This document shows positions 1-11,071 of a DNA stretch of 64,000 nucleotides, one piece after another. The position numbers and the translations under genes are program-made. Numbering within the stretch: the first letter of the stretch is position 1; each line of letters begins with the position of its first letter. The DNA is taken from assembly GCA_951799445.1 (NCBI GenBank), contig OX637287.1, positions 35,803,724 to 35,867,723 on the forward strand, read 5' to 3'. The notes below the pieces were generated by a model. That model was given only the letters and a program-made list of their open reading frames with translations, had not been told where the DNA came from and searched no databases. The stretch comes from Pseudisothecium myosuroides (lineage: Eukaryota; Streptophyta; Bryopsida; Hypnales; Lembophyllaceae).

Positions 1-287
1 TTTGAATGTTTAAATGTTTGATGTGATGTTCAAAGAAGCGGAATGATTTGTAAATCATTCCTTGTTACTGATGATGTGGGCATTTCTTTAGGCTACTTAC
101 ATAAGTATAAGCTGGTGGGTGACAAATTCCTCACTCACATTGTAAGTTCTCCATTTTGTCAGTGCTTCTATGTTTTCATTTTCATTGCTTGTATGAGTCT
201 GTTGCCGAGGGTATTGTCTCCCTTCTTTTAGTGCGATAACTGCTTATTTTGTTAGTCGTTGGATTTTTGAGTGAGGTTGAGGTAGGA

Positions 288-634
288 ATGGCTGCTCTTC
301 CATAGTTCAAGTCTGGCCTACGCGATTACCTGAAAGCTGTCGATGACTTAGTGGACCGGACGAAGGGGAAGGTACCTTACTTTGAACAAGATGAAGTGAG
401 GTCTCTTTTGGATAGCGGAGAGGGTTAGTGGTGCGCTAGACCGAAGCAACAAATAGAGAATTCAGGCAGATTAAAATGAGCATTCAAATTTTATACGCAG
501 ACATGATCCATGAGACCATGTTTGGCTGGAAGGATTGGCCGTCAGACGGTTATTGGTGGCAAAACGATGATCCTTGCAAATATAAAGAGCCTGCACGCTT
601 TATTGTTGTGCACAATTCACATCAGGAGGGATAG
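288..634 (+). pseudogene. Decayed coding fragment, unrecognised
   Basis: Two adjacent stretches read like former protein-coding sequence. From an ATG at 288 the frame reads MAALP, then a TAG at 303-305, then about 40 open codons (starting FKSGLRDYLKAVDDLVDRTK, ending LLDSGEG) to a TAG at 426. In the next frame an ATG at 476 opens 52 codons rich in W, D and H (it contains WPSDGYWWQNDDP and ARFIVVHNSHQEG) to a TAG at 632. Composition is far from the surrounding AT-rich filler. The in-frame TAG could be a mutated CAG, and the frame change between the halves suggests an indel or a lost intron. Alternatively 306-425 is one real exon, with an acceptor at CCATAG and a donor at GGGTTAGT. I do not recognise the protein. 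It may be a retrocopy or a transposon ORF remnant. Confidence 0.35.
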
Positions 635-2820
635 CCAGAAGGGGCCTGACCACAGCGTGTCAACAAGTAGTTAGTAACAAATTGGAACAAGCAGTCAATA
701 ATGAATTATAACTAGTTACCAGTGGATTCAAGAGGTTTAAGAAGGTTCAAATCCAGCGGTTTAAGTGTTAATTGAATTTCAGTGTTTAGGATCAGTCTCA
801 GTTAGTGTGCTGCATATGGCTGCATTCCTATACTCTAGTTTGTAGGAATGGCTCGTAGATCATGAGGATCGTGAAGCCCCCTCTTTTGCGACTTTATTTA
901 GTTTTGAACTTTTTTTATTTGAGTTATGCTCTTTGTTCCAGCGGTTATTATCTTAGTAGAATTGATTTTGCTCTTACTCCTCAGTGGCCAACTGTTTATG
1001 GCTTCAATGTTGTAATGTTTGTATTGCGGTTTCACTTGAATGCAATGGTTTTTTCATTTGTTCCAAGAACAAAATTAGAATGTTAAGGACATGTTGAATA
1101 TTGTGTTGTAGTTTGCTTGTTTTTACTTAGTTGTTGGCTTGTACATGGGTATCGTAGTGCTGTTTATTTGGGTCAAGCACGTCAAGGCCATTTCAGTACT
1201 ACTTGTACCAAATCAACTAAGTGTGTGAAAATTTTCTTCTGTCGTTGCATTGATGAATGCTCCTAAAAATGATACTTAGATTCTATTTAAATTACACTAG
1301 ATAAATCTGACACCTTATAGATATCCTTAATAAACTAGCCACAAGTGGAACATTGCATGAATAACTCCCACCATCCAATTCTGAGGAACTCAATGAGGTA
1401 GTTAATGTCGCATGAGCTATGAAAAAGGATGGTCAATGCAGCCTCTATCTCGTGCATTCAAGGCTATTTTTTATACCTATACCTGTATTGATCTTTATGA
1501 AACTACGAATGGCTCATTAAATTAGTGATGATTTTCCTTGATAATGTGCAAGTTCCAACATGCGTTTGCCTAGGAATTGTGCAATAAGATAGTGTACAAG
1601 TTCTTGTATTCTTTTGAATTGCACATGGTCATTTGCTTGTTAAAGTCACTTGGTATATAAAGGCTACTTTCTTAGGTGAATTAGTGCCTAACTTAACAAA
1701 CAGCCAAAAAATTCAGCTTGAACAGTAGGAAGACACCAAGAAGTTTTGAACCCCAAATTATATTGCATACAAGCATAAGCCACCTTACACCCTTGTATGA
1801 ATACATATGTTCAGACACTTCCCTAGATACAATTTGGAAGAGCTAAGAAGCACATATATGGGAATCTTGGCACACTTAAGAATCAGGGATTTTGAGATAT
1901 TTATCGATAAATTAGAAGTAAAGTTAAGTATCCAAATGTTGTATGCATTTTATCAATATTGTGGACATTGCACATATATGAATCTAATTAATAGCCATTC
2001 AAGAATTTACCATTTTATGTAATAGATTAATGAAAACAAGAAAGACTATATATTGTATGTAATTAATATCGCTATAATGTAATGTATTGTACCTTTGCAG
2101 AGAGCCACTCTAGTTACTTACTCGAAAAATAATCTTATGGTTTAGGGCTTATCACGTAGGGGGTGATGTACAGTTTCTTCAATTAATGGAAACTAAACCC
2201 ATGGTCTTCACCTTATAAGAAATAGTATTGAAAATCAAGCAACAAGGCCTCTGCACTCTATTATTGTATTTTATAAAACTTGAGGCTAGTCTTAGTTGTT
2301 TCAAATGCGGTGTACAATTTCAGGCTAACATTTTTATAAAATTATTGTACATTGCCCAAAACCTACAACATTTTGAAAAATGGCACTTAGAGATGTAATA
2401 TAATTAAAGGAAAATTTGAGGTGAATGTGGGCAAATGATGATAATTATCTTCATTCTTTAAGTTTTTATTTTGGACAATTGGACACGGAATGTACAGTAA
2501 GGTCTACTTCATTTACAAACTGCCGCTTTGAGGCATTCAAACTTTTTTGGACAATACGTAGTATAATTGGCATATTTTTGGTAAGCATATTTTTGGAGTA
2601 TATTTTATGCAATCCCAATCAAGCATACCAAATTTCAATTTCAAAAAAGCCAAATTTTATTTTTGGTGAATTTTTGAAGTCAATTTTCATGGTTTTACAT
2701 AATATTTTATTGAAAACAATTGGTATCTTTATATTTTAACGAGATCTTACTATTTTACTTGCACATTGCAACTAATCTTGTACATTTTAGCATGATGTTA
2801 CAATTGTTTTGCCAAAACCG
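635..2820. other. AT-rich intergenic stretch, nothing recognised
   Basis: The only open frames are short and of biased AT composition (for example 862-1086 and 2425-2739). No splice context, known motif or repeat ends were seen. Confidence 0.4.
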
Positions 2821-2821
2821 G

Positions 2822-2965
2822 ATTCTTGATGCTAAAAGTAGACTTCAAGAAGAAATTTTCAAAAATATAAATTACTAAAAATAGCAACTTTAAATTAGGT
2901 TCTATTTAACTTCAAAGTTTTGTGGACACCAAAATTTGGTGCCTTGGGCATTTAGTGGTCAAGGA
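2822..2965 (-). repeat. Fragment of TTAA-element family K (reverse)
   Basis: Reverse complement of the left end of the element at 9110. It shares the segment around CACCAAATTTTGGTG, the 'ttaaataaaacct' block and the end TGACC...TAAATGCCCAAGG. It is truncated, and no second end is visible nearby. Confidence 0.5.
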
Positions 2966-3797
2966 CTATTTAGATGGTGGTCCACATTTGTAAAATAATG
3001 AAGATCATACATTATAAGCCTCAAATGGATTCAATTCTAATAGTCTTATGTACTACTTGTCAATGAATATCATGAATTTTATTCCATTAATGACATAGAA
3101 GAAGTAAATGGTATGGATGGGGAATTAAAAGGCAAGCCAGTTCACAAATGGATTATCAATGATTTTAGAAACTTGTATATGATGAATTAATTTCTAGGTG
3201 TTGAGGTAGTAGCAGAGAAGGTTCCCTTAAGTATATAATTTCATCTTTTAAAGTTCCAAGTTCACTTGTGACATTATTTCTTAAGTAAGTATTATACATG
3301 GTTAGTTATTGACATGGACCTTGCAATAGCTTACAAATTACTATTAGTACTTTACGTCAAACATTTATATGAAATTTGTACATACCCTAGACCTTTGAAA
3401 ATCTCCTAAACAGTTGACCTTCCCAATATTAACTACTAGCGTGAGAGTTATAGGTTATTGGAGACTTCCTTCATGTACAATTAATGTTCGTTGTCGGTCT
3501 TTAGAACCAAAATAAAATTTAAGGTTTACAAAATCCTAAGTAAAAAAATTAAGGTTTTGAAAGCCTGAACAAGTTCTAGTGAGGTACCCAAACTTGATTG
3601 AAAGAAATATAAAATTATGGTGAAATTGACAACTTTCTAAATCTAAATTAGAGATGACAATTTGCAATTTGCTTTTTGGTTTTAACATCTCAATTGAATG
3701 TATATAGAACGACCTAGAAATTTAAGCATATAAAGATTGGTTTAGGGTACATGAACTACAAAAATCTCCATTATAGAAGTGATCAATCTTTTGTTAA

Positions 3798-3950
3798 CCC
3801 CTAAAATGCGCGAGGCAGCAGAATGTGGTGTTGAAGGAACTTTGAAGTTAAATAAAACCTTATCAAAATGCGATTATTAGTAGTGTATATTTTTATTGTT
3901 GCACTTCTTGAAGTCTGATTTTGGCATTAAAAATGCAATTATAAAAAGGA
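3798..3950 (+). repeat. Fragment of TTAA-element family K
   Basis: Starts with TTAA followed by CCCCTAAAATGCGCG. The next 130 bases parallel the start of the 9110 element (the ACTTTGAAGTTAAATAAAACC block, then the 'gaagtctgattttggca' block). The right end was not found. Confidence 0.5.
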
Positions 3951-4091
3951 ATGATTATAAGTTGATTTTTGACACATATAGACTACAAGGCTTAGGGCAA
4001 TATATAAATTAAATGTAAACAAAATCCACCTAACTTATAGATTGGAAACAATCTCTAGATGCATATAAAATGTAAACAAAAGGGGGGGGGT

Positions 4092-4156
4092 CCGGAAGAC
4101 CAGTTTGAACTTCCAATCATAGTGATTTATGATTGTAGGTTACCCTGGTCTTCCGG
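4092..4156. repeat. Short imperfect hairpin
   Basis: A 65-base foldback. CCGGAAGACCAG at 4092 pairs with CTGGTCTTCCGG at 4145-4156. An inner arm CAATCAT pairs with ATGATTG around an 8-base loop, with a few mismatches and bulges between. A run of nine G lies immediately 5'. Its size is like a small plant miRNA foldback or a tiny MITE relic; the sequence cannot decide. Confidence 0.5.
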
Positions 4157-5340
4157 GTTGTCTAATCACTCCTCATGAGTCCTCTTACAAGAGATGATTA
4201 AGCTTGCGCCAAACATTATGGGACAATTAGGAAGTCCAAAGTGCACACAATTCAGGACTCTCTTCTATTAACTTCTATTCCAGACAATAATTGTTCAAGG
4301 AATTTGAAAGGTCGCACTTTTGTATATTTCATTTCATTTTTCCTAAACTAATATTGATCTATATTTGTCAATGTCAATTTCATTTTTATTGTTGCTCCTT
4401 AAAACTTTTAAACTAAATTCATGAAAAGGTTCTAAAAATTATACACTCGATTTTCTAAACTTTATTTTTGACACAAAAATAAAGTGTGGACCTAGTAGGT
4501 GCTAAGTAATTCCATAAAGTAGAATGTGTGTGTTATATGCCCAGGCATAGGATTCTTTCTTATTTGTAATTTTTGCCCCTTAAATTTTTTTCTCCCACCC
4601 ACCCTTCCATTAAAGTCTTCTCTTTATTGACAAGGTGAAGACTGCGTGAGGCACCCAATGCTTTCTACAGCTACAAAAAATTGGGTACCCTCTTAATAAC
4701 ATTCAACTGTTCTTCCAACAGTACACTAAGTTCAAAGACTACAGCAAGTGAAAACTCAGACCACGAAAGATTAAAACATGCACAACAGCATGTTTCTAAA
4801 CTACACAGTAGAAGGAACATAGAATTCACAACTTGGACAATTCTAATTTCTGAAACGTAGTCATGCAAGTGGTGTAGAAAATATGTATCACCTGCATTCA
4901 ATTTCATAGCTTCTACTGTATTTACAAATACAAAGGCTAAATCTGCCTCTACAACAATTCTTCCTAGAGCTATGTAAATTCCTAAACCACCAAACTACTT
5001 CTGCGGTGTGCCCGTCATAGCACCACCAAAGACTCCTAATTCATTGCCACATTCTTCCCACAAGACAATTATTCAAATAAACATTGGCACCAACACACAC
5101 ATTATCAACATTGCTGGTCAGAACTCTCACATTAGAAGCACACTCTGTTAAGCTTGAAAGAAATCGACATGAACCAAAACATCATGAAATTCAAATAAAA
5201 AAAATGAGACTACGTGAGGCACCTGGCTTGCTCCGCAATATAACCATTGGCAAGTCCGTTTGGCCTTAAAACATGTAGCTTCCGCATCTAGAAGAAAAAC
5301 AATTATGGAGTCCACAATGTGCACTTGTAACTCATAACTG
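4157..5340. other. Intergenic, nothing recognised
   Basis: AT-rich DNA with no coding pattern I can support. The last 60 bases may still belong to the minus-strand pseudogene that follows. Confidence 0.35.
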
Positions 5341-6157
5341 GCAAAATTCTCCTTCACGGAATGTGCTATAGGAGGCATGCCATAATCGGAAAGTAAAACA
5401 TGCATGGCTATGGACATACGCAAACGCCCTATCATCCCTGAGAAGATAAGTTCAGGAGTCAGGTGCGTACTGTTCATACCAGTAGCCTTGAATTAGGGTT
5501 TTCTCGGGCACAAATTCATTCCCAAATTCATCCGTGAAGGCTTGCGTGTTCACATGCTCTCCTTTTGTCACCAACATAACCTAGAATGTCTCACCATTAT
5601 CTTAGTCAGCCCTCACTGCAACATTGAAGCCTACCCGCACGGTCTCACCTGCAATGTCGGACCCCACATCTGCTTTTGTGTCATCCCAATCGAGCTCAGG
5701 TAGTAGCCGCAAGCTTGTCGTAGACTTTGGATATATCCGTCGTAGTGTCCAATCGGGCACATGGGCCTTCTGGTAGCAAGTTGAATCTGAATTGGTATCA
5801 GAACAAGACACACAAAAGCAAGTTTGTTGCTTAAATTAGATCAAGGTAGGATCCCTACACGATAACGACTGGCAGTGGTGCATGCTTCTGCTTCCCGTAA
5901 TTGTTTCCGCCTCTAGTTTTTCCACTCTTAAAATGTCACCTTTTTTTATCTTCCAAAAGAACTTAGTTATTCTTTGTTGTTCACCAAGTCGCCCTGCATG
6001 GAACTTGTTGCTTTCTTCTTGCAAAAAACAAACCACTTGAGCAGCACTTTGGAGCTATCTCCCATTAGGTTTCAGTTTCTCCTTGTATAACTCCCGTTTC
6101 AGAAGTGCCCCTGCCCCATCCACTTTCCCCTTACCGTGGCTAGATGCGAAGTATATA
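5341..6157 (-). pseudogene. Broken transposon-type protein with HGKG...DGAG...KR motif
   Basis: Reading the minus strand from about 6157 down to 5341, one single frame stays coding-like for roughly 270 codons but is broken by five stops (after PNGR, DPTLI, AVRAD, GETF and APDS). It contains SSHGKGKVDGAGALLKREL near its start, then VCFLQEES, then KFFWKIKKGDI. A Cys-rich stretch follows (CFCVSCSDTNSDSTC), then HVPDWTL, a region beginning VMLVTKGEHVN, and finally GYWYEQYAP and FAYVHSHA. The pattern 'HGKGxxDGxGxxxKR' is one I associate with DDE-type transposon proteins and related uncharacterised eukaryotic TE families; I cannot name the family. There is no frameshift, so decay is by substitution and looks fairly recent. 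The 5' part is missing: beyond 6160 the sequence switches to a family D repeat fragment. Confidence 0.55.
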
Positions 6158-6169
6158 CAACCCAGTTTT

Positions 6170-6445
6170 CAACATATTCACTGAAATGCACAAGTTTTGG
6201 AACATACTTGTTTTTTATCTTAAAATATTGAAAGACAAAACCTCTCCTTTAGGGAGGGCTAGAAAATCCTACTTTTTGAAGTTTAGGCACATTGAACTTG
6301 CAGCCATGGGTTGAGATTTTTACTCTAAAAGTTTGGGAGTATGTACTTGATCATGTTAATAAAAATATTGTATGTCTTGCTTTGAGTCGAGTATTTTAAA
6401 GCAATTTGGGGCCTCAAAACACCGCAATCCTTTAAGAGTTATAGT
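6170..6445 (+). repeat. Right-end fragment of TTAA-element family D
   Basis: Parallels 32158-32453 and 55608-55911 over about 270 bases. Shared landmarks include TTTTCAACATATT, GGGCTAGAAAA, TTTTTGAAGTTTAG, CACATTGAACTTGCA and the closing CTTTAAGAGTTA. Here the terminal TTAA has decayed to GTTATA. Confidence 0.6.
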
Positions 6446-6446
6446 G

Positions 6447-6655
6447 GAACTACCCATTACCAACCGAATAAGCACCTGCGGACAAAATGTGGGGTACTTG
6501 AGGGCAAGGGAAAAATTCCTGCAGGTGTAGAGATAGAAATGATGGGGATTGCCCAAATTTCGGGAATTTTATCACCCAAAGTCAATTTATAGTGAATTTT
6601 GTAAGGCAAAAGTTGCCCTGAATCCATGTCCAACATGTAGAGTCTTGGAAAATTG
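6447..6655 (+). repeat. Dispersed repeat L, copy 1
   Basis: Diverged similarity to 52455-52665. Both run 'acccataaccaat..aataagca', then 'ggtg.a..atagaa..aatgatggggattgc', then 'ttttatt/c..caaa..cc.atgtc', then 'tctagactct'. Both copies lie next to family D or F material. No terminal repeats were identified. Confidence 0.4.
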
Positions 6656-6854
6656 TTCAGAGAGTGAATAACTCATGTTTAGTGAGTCACGGAAAATGAG
6701 GACCATGTGTCATGGCCTTTGGGTTTGCATACAGTACTTTAGCCAAAATTAATCACAAAAAGTACAACAAAAATGATTCTCACTATTTGCTGCACTTGGG
6801 CCACCCTACTGACTGGCCATGGGGGGCTGGTTGGCGATGGGTGACTCTACCATA

Positions 6855-7152
6855 ACTTAAGGTGGGTACACCCAAAATTTCTCCTTGTCTAAAACTGACA
6901 TCATCATTTTGTGTGCATCTCAATAATTAATATGTAAGTATATTAAAGAAACAATTTTAGAACCTCTACCAAAAAAACTTTGACCCTTCATAACTTTTGC
7001 ATATGGTATCCAATTGTGGCGTTCTTTGGTATGTTGGATCCTCCTTTTACTTACCCAAAACAAAATTATGAAAATTTGACCAGTCTCATAATTAATGATA
7101 AGTAGGTAGAGTAGCAAAAAGTGTCTGATGTGGGAGTACCCTCCTTAAGGTA
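6855..7152 (+). mobile_element. MITE-like element F, copy 1
   Basis: About 300 bases bounded by inverted ends: CTTAAGGTGGGTACACCC at the left, GAGTACCCTCCTTAAGG at the right. The interior matches two other copies (42102-42375 and 58862-59147) through TGTGTGCATCTC, TTTTAGAACCTCTA, ATAACTTTTGCATA, CCTCCTTTTACTTAC and GACCAGTCT. There is no coding capacity. No convincing target duplication could be read. Confidence 0.6.
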
Positions 7153-7454
7153 GGGTGCTTTAAAAGTGCCTCTGCTCTAAAACGAGCAACCACTACCATA
7201 GAGGTACATTTTGCTTTCTTCAATGTACCAACAATGTACATTTCAAGAAGTGGTCGCTCTTAATGATCACAACGTTTCAACTTCAAAAATTTGTAACTAA
7301 TTCCACGAAGGTCCAAAACATATGAAATGAATTGGATTCGATGCCAATTCCACTTTTCTTCCTACAAAAATTTACTGAAAATTGTTTCAACGAGTTTAGA
7401 TTCCCCCCAAATGCAATTAGCTCTTACAAGGTTGCTTCAAAGAGCACCCTACCT
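7150..7454 (+). mobile_element. MITE-like element G, copy 1
   Basis: Bounded by AAGGTAGGGTGCTTTAAAAG (left) and its imperfect complement CTTCAAAGAGCACCCTACCTT (right). The interior is repeated at 7617-7885 (GAGGTACATGTTGCTTT, AATGTACATTCTAGGAGGTGG, TAACTAATTCCAC, AAAATTTACTGAAAA). It abuts element F copy 1, and their ends overlap. Confidence 0.6.
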
Positions 7455-7477
7455 TGTGTCTTGGAGGAGTGGGCATG

Positions 7478-7610
7478 AAAAGCCTGAGGAATGGTCCGAG
7501 ACGGCCCTAAACTACTAGATGACGGTGGAGGGTATCCCTTCCGAATGGCGTGGTTGCAAGTTCAATAAGATAGAAGGCTCAAACTCCAACACGACATTTT
7601 GAACCGAACA
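7478..7610 (+). mobile_element. Head of a SINE-like repeat (tRNA-derived?)
   Basis: Matches the reverse strand of 38400-38500: GTCC(G/A)AG(A/G)C, CCCTAAACTAC, ATGA(C/T)GGTGGAG, TATCCCTTCC, AATGGCGTGGTTG and a downstream GTTC. The order GTCCGAG...GGTTGCAAGTTCAA resembles the box A and box B spacing of a tRNA-Ser-like gene, hence the SINE suggestion. The copy at 38 kb is continuous into the tail, whereas here the tail resumes only at 7886, after a second G element. Confidence 0.4.
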
Positions 7611-7616
7611 GGACAC

Positions 7617-7885
7617 AGAGGTACATGTTGCTTTTTTCAATTAACTAAAATGTACAAGCAATGTACATTCTAGGAGGTGGTTGCTTTTAGAGTCCTATGA
7701 CTTTTCAACTTCAGAATTTCATAACTAATTCCACAAAGCTCCAAAAAATATGAAACAACTTGGGCCACATGCCATTCCTCTTGTCTTTCAAGGAAAATTT
7801 ACTGAAAAATATTTCAAGATGTTTTACCTCCCCAAAATTCAGGTTCAGCGCTTAGATGGTCGCTTTATGGACCTCCTACCTTACT
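7617..7885 (+). mobile_element. MITE-like element G, copy 2
   Basis: Second copy of the 7150-7454 repeat, same orientation, ending GGACCTCCTACCTTA. It separates the head (7478-7610) from the tail (7886-7990) of the SINE-like repeat, so it probably inserted into it. Its left terminal segment is shorter than in copy 1. Confidence 0.55.
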
Positions 7886-7995
7886 TGGTGGTAACAGGTT
7901 CATCCCTGTGTGAAATCAAAGCCTCTCTACCTCATGGAAACCCTTGCAGTGTGTTTCCTCAACACGCTTGTTTTTAAAAAAAAAAAAAAAAGCCT
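7886..7995 (+). mobile_element. Tail of the SINE-like repeat with A-rich end
   Basis: GGTAACAGGTTCATCCCTGT, then TGAAATCAAAGCCTCT, then GTGTGTTTCCTCAACA(C)GCTTGTTT, ending in a run of about 16 A. The same blocks occur on the minus strand at 38300-38400. The GGTTC(A/G)TCC core resembles a Pol III B box, and the poly-A end fits a retroposed element. Confidence 0.4.
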
Positions 7996-8599
7996 GAGGA
8001 ATATCCGAAGCTGCCATAAGGAACCTTCAATCAGTCGTGAGACATGCCAGTTCCGTGTGTTTGGATTGAATCCTGCTCTGCCAAATTATTGAAGATTCAT
8101 GGTCATCTGCAGTCCGTGTCAATCTGGACAGCACTGGAAATTATTCATCCATGTTGTTAAAAATCATCCCATGCACTACCAACTGAGTCATTCATCCGTC
8201 ACATTTCTCATCCATTAATAGTGATAAGTGATAAGAACTGAAGATGCCCTGTCACCTCCCTGTCATCCCAGAAGCAGACTCCTTGGTGCTGATGCATATC
8301 CACAAGTTTACAAATGAATGAAATTCATGGGGGCCCACTCAATTGGAGTGGAAATCAAATGGGGTGTTCCTTTTTTCCTTTTCACTTTTCACTTTTACTT
8401 TCAGGGTCTTTCAGATGATGGCCTTTTCTGTAGTACATGCTGGAAAAGAAAATTTAATTTCAATATCCGTATGTGTACGAGAACTCTATACTTTAAGCTT
8501 TGGTATATATAATGTGCAAATGTCAATTTTTGAGAGCCCATGGGGCCTTTGCAAGTCAAGGAGCATGACATTCTATGGATGCAACATGAATAAAGTCAC

Positions 8600-8880
8600 A
8601 ATTTTTTTTTTTTTTTTTTTTCTTGAAACACATGGACCAATTCCATTGATAGAGGAAAAAGTACACAGAACCAAAGGACCACGTCCTTGGCAAAAAAATT
8701 TACATTTTCAAAGACAATATCAAAATAACTTTTTATCAAAAGCAAACCAACAAAGCGAGAGATAGCAAACCAAGAATAAAAAAAACCAATAGCAAGCGAA
8801 GCCTGCTATTGAAAACTTGGAGATCCACAGAGGAACCTTGCCACCTTAGTTAAAAGTTTCCATCTTGGATTGAGCTAGCC
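8600..8880 (-). repeat. Poly-T-headed sequence, possible LINE/SINE 3' end (minus)
   Basis: A run of about 18 T at 8602-8620 is followed by CTTGAAACACATGG and ATTGATAGAGGAAAAAGTAC. Read on the minus strand this is the usual look of a poly-A retroelement tail. No coding part is visible and no family is assigned. Confidence 0.3.
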
Positions 8881-9109
8881 AAAGTCACAAAATTTTGAAG
8901 GTAGCACAACTAAATTTCTAAAAATATAGAAGCTACTTGAATGTTTTTAGTTTTTTCTATACCATTTACATATTCTTTTATGTGTATTTTGTATTTCCAT
9001 ACTATCATGAATTAAAGGCAAGGTCAGCACATCCATGCCAAATAATTTTCTAAAAACAAGCTTCCGCATAAGCTACATCAAAAATATCCTATGAATATTT
9101 TTTCCTTGA

Positions 9110-9755
9110 CCCCTAAATTCCCAAGGCACCAAATTTTGGTGTCAATAATACTTTGAAGTTAAATAAAACCTAACAAAAATACTATTTTTAGTAGTTTATA
9201 ATTTTGAAAAATTCTTTTTGAAGTCTAGTTTTAGCAACAAAAATCTGATCTTGAAAATGATTGATAATGATTATTCTATTCAAGATTTTGTGCAAAGGGG
9301 TCCATTGCAATCTTGACTTTTTGTAGTATTGGGGGCTCTTGGAAATGAGACTCAAATACACTAGATCTTGGAGAAAAAAATCACATTAGAAATTCATTTA
9401 AAAAAATTGTAGAATAAATTTTGAGAAGCCATAAATTGATTGGGGTTATACATGTTAGGCCCTTTAACCTCATATTTTTTTATTGACCAACTTTTTAGAT
9501 TTGGCATGTGAAAAGAGGATTGAAGACTTTAAATCACTTTTGCAGTTTTAACACCCTCATGAACAGACATTATAATCTTTCAATCTATAAGTGATATTGT
9601 GTTTGTTTTTTCCCTATGAGATCTCTAACATGTCTAGTTTGTATTTGTTTGGTTACAATTTAAAAAAAATTGATACAACTTATCAAAATGTTGGCTTTTT
9701 ATTCAATTTAGAGCAAATTCCTAAAAGCTCAAAAAAGGCCTCTGGCATTTAGGGG
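9110..9755 (+). mobile_element. TTAA-flanked element, family K, copy 1
   Basis: 646 bases starting CCCCTAAATTCCCAAGG (preceded by TTGA, one change from TTAA) and ending GGCATTTAGGGG followed by TTAA. The ends are inverted repeats of each other for the outer 8 or so bases. There is no ORF of note. Partial copies lie at 2822-2965 and 3798-3950. Confidence 0.6.
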
Positions 9756-10125
9756 TTAATACAAAAACAAATTGAAAGAAAAAATCTCAAAAAAATCCCA
9801 AATTAATTTATAAATGATTTTCTCCTAAACTTGTCAAACAAGTCTAATAGTGTATTTGACTACATTATCCATACCTTAAATTTGGTTGTTTGTTTTGTTT
9901 TGTTTGTTACATTGAGATCTCTTAGACCCTGCATCCTCTGGTGGCGTGTTTGGAAAAGGAGGAGTGCACGGGCTTTGTTTCGTCTCGTGTTTCGTGGCGT
10001 TGGAGCCTACAATGTAAAAATTATTGAACTTTGAAGTTTTTATAAATGGAAAAATTAGAAAATTATTTTTACTTTTATTTTGTTTTGGTTGTGGCAATGA
10101 TACAGGGTACACTAGTCATACTTAA

Positions 10126-11071
10126 CCCCTAAAGGACCGTTGTCCCTTCGGGGGACAAATGTGATTTCGGGCAGATACCTACGGGTTGAAATTTTCTTCT
10201 GATTTTTTGAAACTTTTTTTGGAGGTAGAAAAAATGATTAGCTTTGTAGGAATATAATTTTTTTCACAATTGGTGCTCGGGAAAAAAAGTTATGACTAAA
10301 TAAGCTCAAAACAAGGGACGGGGGGCAGCCCGGGCAGCAAAACAATGGCAAAAATTTGATTTTTTTTTTTAATATTTTTTTTCTCATAGATTATATTTTT
10401 GTCTATTTGGAAAGCTTTGATTCATTTCATTTGGATTTATTATGAAAAAGTTATGGACATTCTTTTTTTTCCGGGCAATTAGAGCATCTTCTTAAAATAA
10501 ATAACTTGTTGGATTCATTTCTGAATGCAATTTTTCAAATTTTCAATTTTTTTGGCATGGTTTAGTTTACTTGCTAGAACAATCTCACAATTGGAATTAG
10601 TGCATTTTAATTCCATTTTAATTCCATTTTAATTCCATTTTAATTCCATATATGAATATTTTAGATTTTCCTTCTATCTTGTATCTACTTCTACTTAACA
10701 GTTTTTTTAAGAATGATAATTAAATTTTTTTGAATTTTTTTTCCCTAGACTCTCAACTCAATTCTCCACTATAGAGATTTAAAGCTCAAAACTCTGTAGT
10801 GCAAAAATTTTAAGTTAAAAATGTTCAAAGTCAAAAAATCTGGTCCCGCAATGTGTTGAAAAACTTGTTTTTTTCACTTTAAACGCAAAAATCTTTCAAT
10901 CTTTGTGGTCAAAAATTCTGAAATTTTTTCCTCACACTCTCATACTAGTTAGGTGTAAGATCCTACGGTTAGATGTGAAAAAAAAATATTTTTCAATTTT
11001 TTTTACTTTTTGCTATAGAAATGGCAGCTTTGAGTGTTTTTTGGCAGAAAAAGGCTTTGGTCCTTTAGGGA
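10126..11071 (+). mobile_element. TTAA-flanked element, family A, copy 1
   Basis: 946 bases. Left flank TTAA then CCCCTAAAGGACCGTTGTCC; right end GGTCCTTTAGGGA then TTAA. Closely similar along its whole length to 39711-40654, to the reverse complement of 26994-27927, and more distantly to 35029-35939. Shared blocks include ATTTGGAAAGCTTTGATTC, TCTTCTTAAAATAAATAA and AGTTAGGTGTAAGATCCTAC. No ORF encodes a recognisable transposase, so it is a non-autonomous element. This copy alone carries four tandem 13-base units of the ATTTTAATTCC type at about 10605-10648; the other copies have one. Confidence 0.75.

Noticed and set aside
8343..8765. 140-codon plus-strand frame
   Set aside because: Crosses a poly-T tract (encoding a Phe run) and a retroelement-like tail; no coherent composition.
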